Positions 61,201 to 64,000 of a DNA stretch of 64,000 nt are shown here, piece by piece. The translations under genes and the position numbers were made by a program. The DNA is taken from NCBI RefSeq assembly GCF_016862075.1, contig NZ_BOMG01000006.1:81582-145581 (forward strand), written 5' to 3'. This DNA is from Actinoplanes couchii. GTDB lineage: Bacteria; Actinomycetota; Actinomycetes; Mycobacteriales; Micromonosporaceae. The first letter of the stretch is position 1. Each line of letters begins with the position of its first letter. The notes beneath the pieces were generated by a model, which was not told where the DNA came from, made no database searches, and saw only the letters and a program-made list of their open reading frames with translations.

Positions 61201-61720
61201 CCGGCGGATCGCCGCCGTCGAGGGACCGGTGCACATCAGCCTGGTCCTGCAGCGGATGCGCGAGGCCTGGGCGATCCGGGCGATCACCAGGCAGGCCCGG
61301 GCCGCGGTCGACGCCGAGATCGAGGAGCAGGCCGAGATGGCCCGGGTCACCTGGGCCGACGAGTTCCTCGGCGACCCCGGCCAGCTCGTGCCGTCGGTGC
61401 GCACCAGGGCCGGCGGGGTGTCCCGCAAAGCCGACCAGATCGCCGACACCGAACTGCGGGTGGCCCTGGAACACCTGGTCCAGGACGCCGGCGCGATCGA
61501 GGTGGACGGCCTGCTCACCGCGACCGGGAAACTGTTCGGCTGGGCGGCCCGCCGATCCGCCGAACTGGACGACCGGCTCACCGGGCTGGTCGCCGACCTG
61601 GTCGAGGAAGGCCTGCTGGAACGTCGTGACGACGGGCTCAGCGCCGCCCACGACCTGCCCGACCCGCTCGCCCTGCCGCACCACACCGCGTCCCGGTCCC
61701 GGAAGAAGGTCGGTGCCTGA
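55283..61720 (+). CDS. Giant DUF4011 - SF1 helicase - Vsr-like nuclease - DUF3320 protein
   Basis: A 2145-aa protein. In order: DUF4011 (about residues 10-280; LLDLTAANPLIHVD); Walker A GAPGTGKSQTVANMI near 305; a long helical insert with a coiled coil; Walker B VVIIDEASRVPVPD near 1190; GDDRQLTAMP; THYRSRHESLIAFAN; TVQGDERDVIVLAIGDD; LNVASTRATRRVEVV; a Vsr/DUF559-like PD-(D/E)xK nuclease near 1455-1560 (FRIDLAV, ALGIECDG); an acidic linker with four AVFExxSR motifs, an EAAR coiled coil and Lys/Ala stretch; and DUF3320 winged helix (about 1945-2145). Proteins like this are suspected in anti-phage defence. The ATG at 55283 directly abuts AAGGAG, so a downstream start (TTG at 55307) is possible. 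Confidence 0.88.
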   Translation: MRWDDADGLTGRPDARVRGVLETWRTGLLDLTAANPLIHVDPDGPGVVAIDSPSPRGVLEALQQGKECGFLGAEEQAEGPRPRAISAFQTPMPDADMDATLRSLRRSAHRDQLEYGLSALYLTIGTLHWKDDDRDYASPILLFPVDLADSDPHDYPRLRARPDDPLVNPALTVRLKEHGIVLPGVESLNGLDVTVFWARLDAAIGEHPEWHTDEAILLSRFTVHREVVYHDLVDNERQILAHPVIRALATEARSQIDAFKFEPIPARSIDDIAPPDDIPLVLDADAAQRACVSAALGGRSFIMRGAPGTGKSQTVANMIAALIHAGKRVLLVSEKAASLDVVKARLARAGLDDYLLELHSDRTGRDEVAGALSSALDFIPLPPPALSTDERLQLREHRERLNAYAEAMNEVREPLGHRLHDVLGMCAQMTDVASAPIPQVLPVPLTTQSLQRVRDAAEQLGRAWRPAVQPENFLWRDVVDRNRLDARLQQARTALEHLLEAAGQDRLAIAFRTRDLADAIALTTLVGHAARRPAEAADEWLLLDGLEPVARTADGLLGHLRSLSQAEETVKARSGVSWSALPSPAKLPIVPSLAHLSPPPVELLPLTAAQARGLARRFAEEADRLEQNLHSLDRVTARLGLPNVIAFSDINRIAAIVDLLNRPEKPEPGWFDVAGMAAAHTASRMLQRAVDVVRVAEDKAREHFNEAALAHPVDELAERFAHMHKGIGKLRSPYRRDKKAAAEIARPDVKRSQAVANLSSAAAWKKALNELDQTEREYARILGRHWRRLDTDFEAIGRALATADEVMRVTPPEALPAVIERVSAATPNSAIIRIVAEGRKEFERWTAALRPAPEPAPRPQLAAGPVHDAITWLRAHVEPLTATAELVQAYSSASGRDFTLAESASVGLLRETAADAAAALSANAGEYARMLGTAYRGTQTDVEALAEAMAWTAEARRIRRGVDTALTKDQVAALREARPTDTLPARVAEWQAAKDWILRAFAPRRHASLTAALDDHETALTLLESLLADAKGQQEWFEYQSARAILAEHGLEEVIDFCAREDLTVEQILPVLGRALFQSWAGTVIREDDRLPPLDAAARDHLVEEFRLWDARLQRAAAADVMNAVDEMQPTGAAAAEAALVRASAAQQGRRLPVQELISRTRHATLAVKPCFLTVPADVSRLVPADLTFDVVIIDEASRVPVPDAITCVYRGASFVVVGDDRQLTAMPTPGGGRSVLELAISCAAFPVLDLGTHYRSRHESLIAFANHTFYQGRLNTFPPVGPAGPDAGVQMFPADPEGGDDALASLVAGRVAHHFVTRPELSLGVITATPLMAALVEAAVADMVVPPEDDRLHGFFVKDLETVQGDERDVIVLAIGDDLGGLGGQDGWRRLNVASTRATRRVEVVSTVRAHDLPDTEELRPLAAYLDYATRGETALGLDEPRPEAQTPFEDSVRDVIRGWGYRVRSRVGTGAFRIDLAVRASSRRNAPFALGIECDGTTYDSAPAARDRDRLREQVLQSLGWRLHRIWGTAWYLDREHEEQRLHAAIEAALAAYPADETAPELDGTALPDPADHEYEAEDEEREPVVVVETLDGFAPLAADLADLQEDAEAYLAGFEETREHVAPPREWSHAFPGAHDEELSWEDTPPGVPTMDLDPDLEPMTAEHAFPAEFDLAAEFDLPVAFGPPAGEEPVQEPVLIEEPGVRPAVFERLSRAGTAEEEPEVRAAVFEEVSRVRPAVFQKIDPDAEPRAAVGRSGNLIADEEIEDNRVTAAVFERVSRADLQRAEAERAEAALVAAAARVAAERAEAARIETARIETARIEAARAEAARREAARAEAERVEAARIEAEEAELALADAIRAVADFHAPEPHAPAETPAEATVEIPAPPRTRARPVKSTTAAPKKSAAPRKATAPKKSTAPKTAAKAAAEPVEVHHGPEEWAHAYQKAKLAPLPAGTGLADPECRPRLADAIRRIAAVEGPVHISLVLQRMREAWAIRAITRQARAAVDAEIEEQAEMARVTWADEFLGDPGQLVPSVRTRAGGVSRKADQIADTELRVALEHLVQDAGAIEVDGLLTATGKLFGWAARRSAELDDRLTGLVADLVEEGLLERRDDGLSAAHDLPDPLALPHHTASRSRKKVGA
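60395..60624 (+). repeat. Four copies of an AVFExxSR-type motif in the linker
   Basis: The coding sequence repeats a roughly 33-bp unit at 60395, 60455, 60488 and 60592, giving VRPAVFERLSR, VRAAVFEEVSR, VRPAVFQKIDP and VTAAVFERVSR. Spacings differ. These lie in the otherwise disordered acidic linker between the nuclease and DUF3320. Confidence 0.8.
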
Positions 61721-61773
61721 CGGTCATCGATCCGTCGGCGCGGGTTCATCCACGACGTCTAGGGTCCGGCCAC

Positions 61774-62976
61774 ATGAGAAAGATCGTCCCCATCGGAGCG
61801 CTGGCGCTGGCGCTCACCGCGGCGCTGTCCGGCCCGGCCGGCGCCGGTGGCCCCGGCCAGGTCACCACCCCTACGCTGACCGGGTTCGCCTCGCTTCCGG
61901 CGGCCACCTTCGTGCCCGGCAGCGAGCCGTCCGGCAGCCTGGTCACCGGCAGCACCAACGGGATCCCGGTGCCCTTCGCCGACCAGCCGGTGCAGGGCTT
62001 CTCCGGGATCGCCGACAACGGTGACGGCACCTACGACGTGCTCTCCGACAACGGATACGGCAACCAGGCCAACTCGGCCGACTTCCTGCTCCGGATCCAC
62101 CGCCTCGCCCCGGTCTTCCGCACCGGCAAGGTCGACGTGCTCGGCGGCGTCAACCTGACCGATCCCGACGGCCACGTGCCGTGGAAACTGACCCGCGACG
62201 ACCGGGTGCTCACCGGCGCCGACTTCGACGTCGAGTCGATCGTCAAGGACACGTTCGGCGGCTACTGGATCGGCGACGAGTTCGGCCCGTACCTGCTGCA
62301 CTTCGACCGAGCCGGCCGGCTGCTCTCCGCCCCGGTCCCGCTGGACGGCGTGACCGCCCCGGAGACCGCCGTCCGCACCGGCGCCACCGCCACCCTCGGC
62401 AGCAGCAAGGGCTTCGAAGGCCTGGCCAAATCGCCGTCCGGCCGCTACCTCTACGCCCTGCTGGAAGGCAGCGTCACCGGCGACACCCCCGGCGACCTGC
62501 GGCTCAACGAGTTCGACACCAAGACCGGGAAATACACCGGCAAGCGGTACGTCTACCGGCTCGGCGCCGCGAACCTGGCCATCGGCGACGCCATCGCGAT
62601 CGACGACAACCGCTTCCTGATCATCGAGCGGGACGGCGGCCAGGGCGCCACCGCCGTGATCAAGCGGCTCTACCTGGCCGACAAGCGCGACCGGAACCGG
62701 GACGGGCTGCTCGACAAGACACTGCTCGTCGACCTGATGAACGTCGCCAACCCGCGCCGGATCGGCGGCTTCGGCCCCACGTTCACCTTCCAGTTCCAGA
62801 CCATCGAAGACGTGGTCGTCCTGGACGAGAAGACCATCGCGGTATTGAACGACAACAACTTCCCGTTCTCCTCCGGGCGGACCGCCGGAGTTGCCGACAA
62901 CAATGAGTGGATCACCATTGAGTTGCCCCGCTCACTCCAGCCCGACAAGCGCATCTTTCCAGCTCAAGGCCGGTAG
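61774..62976 (+). CDS. Secreted esterase-like phytase-family protein
   Basis: A 400-aa exported protein with a Sec signal (MRKIVPIGALALALTAALSGPAGA). The mature part matches the esterase-like activity of phytase domain, a beta-propeller with GFSGIADNGDGTYDVLSDNGYG, DFDVESIVKDTFGGYWIGDEFGPYLLHFD, GFEGLAKSPSGRYLYALLEG and VLNDNNFPF. Members are thought to hydrolyse phosphate or ester bonds; the substrate is unknown. It follows the giant helicase gene by 53 bp but its subject is unrelated, so it may have its own promoter. Confidence 0.88.
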   Translation: MRKIVPIGALALALTAALSGPAGAGGPGQVTTPTLTGFASLPAATFVPGSEPSGSLVTGSTNGIPVPFADQPVQGFSGIADNGDGTYDVLSDNGYGNQANSADFLLRIHRLAPVFRTGKVDVLGGVNLTDPDGHVPWKLTRDDRVLTGADFDVESIVKDTFGGYWIGDEFGPYLLHFDRAGRLLSAPVPLDGVTAPETAVRTGATATLGSSKGFEGLAKSPSGRYLYALLEGSVTGDTPGDLRLNEFDTKTGKYTGKRYVYRLGAANLAIGDAIAIDDNRFLIIERDGGQGATAVIKRLYLADKRDRNRDGLLDKTLLVDLMNVANPRRIGGFGPTFTFQFQTIEDVVVLDEKTIAVLNDNNFPFSSGRTAGVADNNEWITIELPRSLQPDKRIFPAQGR

Positions 62977-63052
62977 GAAAACGATTTATTAACGGCAGGG
63001 AAATTGGTAGGCGCGCTATCGCGGAATTGCGGTAATGGCATACCGTGGCCGC

Positions 63053-64000
63053 GTGCCCGCCAATATCCTCCGCTCCGAGACACCGGCCCGGCTGCGATTG
63101 TCGTCCCTCGGCTCAGCGATCGCGGCCATCGTCCTGTTCGGTGCACTCACCCTGGTCATGGCCGGTGTGCGGGAACAGGTCCGGGTCATCGGCCAGGAGG
63201 CCGCGCCGCAGGCCGCCACCGCCGCCGACCTCTACTTCGCCCTCAGCGACCTGGACGCCCAGGTCACCCGGATCCTGCTGGCCGGCGACAGCGACGAACT
63301 CGCCGGCAGCCGGGTCGACGCGCTCGGCGCCTACCGGGACCGCGGGTACCAGGTCGACCGCGACCTGCAACTCCTGCTGGCCACCGCCGCCGAGCCGGCG
63401 GTCGTGCTCCGCGTCATGGACACCCTCGGCGTCTACCGGCAGCGCGTCGGGCAGGCGCTGACCACGCCCGACGACCGCGGCCACTGGACCCAGGCCACCA
63501 ACCTGCTGCACCTGCGGATCCTGCCCGACGCGGCCGAACTGCGCACCGCCAGCAGCGACCGGCTCGACGCGGCCTACGAGACCAAGGCGCTCTACGAAAC
63601 CGCCGGCCTCGCCGTGGTCGTCCTGCTCGGCGGGGCCCTGCTCGCCCTGCTCATCCACACGCAGATCTGGATGGCCCGCCGCTTCCGCCGCACCTGGAAC
63701 CTGGCCCTGATCACCGCCACCGGACTCGGCCTGGTGCTGCTGGCCTCGGCAGTCGTGGTGCTGCAGGTGCAAGCCCGGCAACTGGCTGGCGGGCGCGACG
63801 ACGGGCTCATGCCCTACCTGGCGCTGTCCGAGATGCGGGCGGTCGGTTACGACGCGGGCGCCGACACCGGCCGCTACCTGGTCAGCGACCGACTCTCCTA
63901 CTACCGCGACGACTTCACCACCAAGGCCGCCTGCCTGACCGGCGACTCACCCTGCGTCACCACCACCGGCTCCGGCACCACCACTGGCTCCGGCACCACC
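63053..64000 (+). CDS. Membrane sensor-like protein, 3' end missing
   Basis: An open frame from the GTG at 63053 to the end of the window (316 residues). It has three hydrophobic segments: about residues 20-40, 184-206 and 215-238. Between the first two lies a helical, probably extracytoplasmic, region (EQVRVIGQEAAPQAATAADLYFALSDLDAQVTRILLAGDSDEL) like the four-helix sensing modules of chemoreceptors and kinases. After the third comes another extracytoplasmic helix-rich stretch, with an CLTGDSPCVTTTGSG turn and a Thr/Gly/Ser repeat at the cut end. No catalytic motif is seen yet. Confidence 0.72.
   Translation, partial: MPANILRSETPARLRLSSLGSAIAAIVLFGALTLVMAGVREQVRVIGQEAAPQAATAADLYFALSDLDAQVTRILLAGDSDELAGSRVDALGAYRDRGYQVDRDLQLLLATAAEPAVVLRVMDTLGVYRQRVGQALTTPDDRGHWTQATNLLHLRILPDAAELRTASSDRLDAAYETKALYETAGLAVVVLLGGALLALLIHTQIWMARRFRRTWNLALITATGLGLVLLASAVVVLQVQARQLAGGRDDGLMPYLALSEMRAVGYDAGADTGRYLVSDRLSYYRDDFTTKAACLTGDSPCVTTTGSGTTTGSGTT
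63966..64000 (+). repeat. Thr/Gly/Ser-coding repeat at the window edge
   Basis: ACCGGCTCCGGCACCACC and ACTGGCTCCGGCACCACC follow each other, encoding (TGSGTT)n. The repeat continues beyond the window, and is likely a linker in the membrane protein. Confidence 0.6.

Noticed and set aside
58355..61684. 1109-aa open frame on the minus strand
   Set aside because: Antisense of the giant helicase gene with no recognisable domain and mirror composition.

Overview
The window is very GC-rich (third codon positions are almost all G or C), densely packed with genes on both strands, and carries a typical actinobacterial gene set: IclR, MarR, Lrp, TetR and GAF-ANTAR regulators, a fused PutA, a valine/leucine-type dehydrogenase, PrsW-like and YggT proteins, Tat- and Sec-exported enzymes, and a mycothiol-type DinB-fold protein. 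The overall flavour is Micromonosporaceae, most like Actinoplanes; this is inferred from gene content and not from a marker gene. No rRNA, tRNA, CRISPR array or prophage was recognised.

Layout. 1-6.9 kb: 3' part of a DUF4331 gene, a RecD2-type helicase, an acetyl xylan esterase-like hydrolase, a large membrane protein and a YggT protein. 6.8-10 kb: an aldo/keto reductase with a solitary TnpB-like gene directly upstream of it and a gene-poor flank. 10-15.4 kb: an aromatic-aldehyde module (two aldehyde dehydrogenases around an IclR regulator), then an epoxide-hydrolase-like gene divergent from a MarR regulator across two matching operator dyads. 15.4-24 kb: amino-acid dehydrogenase with divergent Lrp, methyltransferase, HAD phosphatase, DinB-like protein, a patch of small genes (ribbon-helix-helix protein, 58-aa membrane protein, 54-aa ORF), a DeoR regulator divergent from a deoxyribosyltransferase-like protein, and a secreted hydrolase. 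24-31 kb: LysR regulator divergent from putA, a second aldo/keto reductase, an exported beta-propeller protein and an XRE/MmyB regulator.

31-43 kb: metallo-beta-lactamase-fold hydrolase, cis-prenyltransferase, an exported PAP2 phosphatase divergent from a frameshifted sphingomyelinase-like/jacalin gene, a PrsW-like protease, a PLP decarboxylase, a tandem pair of HEAT-like paralogs (the first broken), and a secreted GH43-ricin arabinanase. 43-53 kb: signalling genes, namely two inverted GAF-ANTAR paralogs, an ABC-2 transporter operon with its TetR gene, a cytosolic MCP-PilZ protein, SRPBCC and universal-stress proteins, an F420-reductase-like protein, and a TetR gene divergent from a quinone-oxidoreductase-like gene across a clear operator.

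53-61.7 kb is the most unusual part: a HIRAN-domain protein with a tryptophan-repeat tail, followed in the same direction by a 2145-aa protein combining DUF4011, an SF1 helicase, a Vsr/DUF559-like nuclease, a repeat-rich linker and DUF3320. The domain set suggests a DNA-end-recognising helicase-nuclease, possibly for anti-phage defence. The window closes with a secreted phytase-like esterase and the 5' part of a membrane sensor-like gene.
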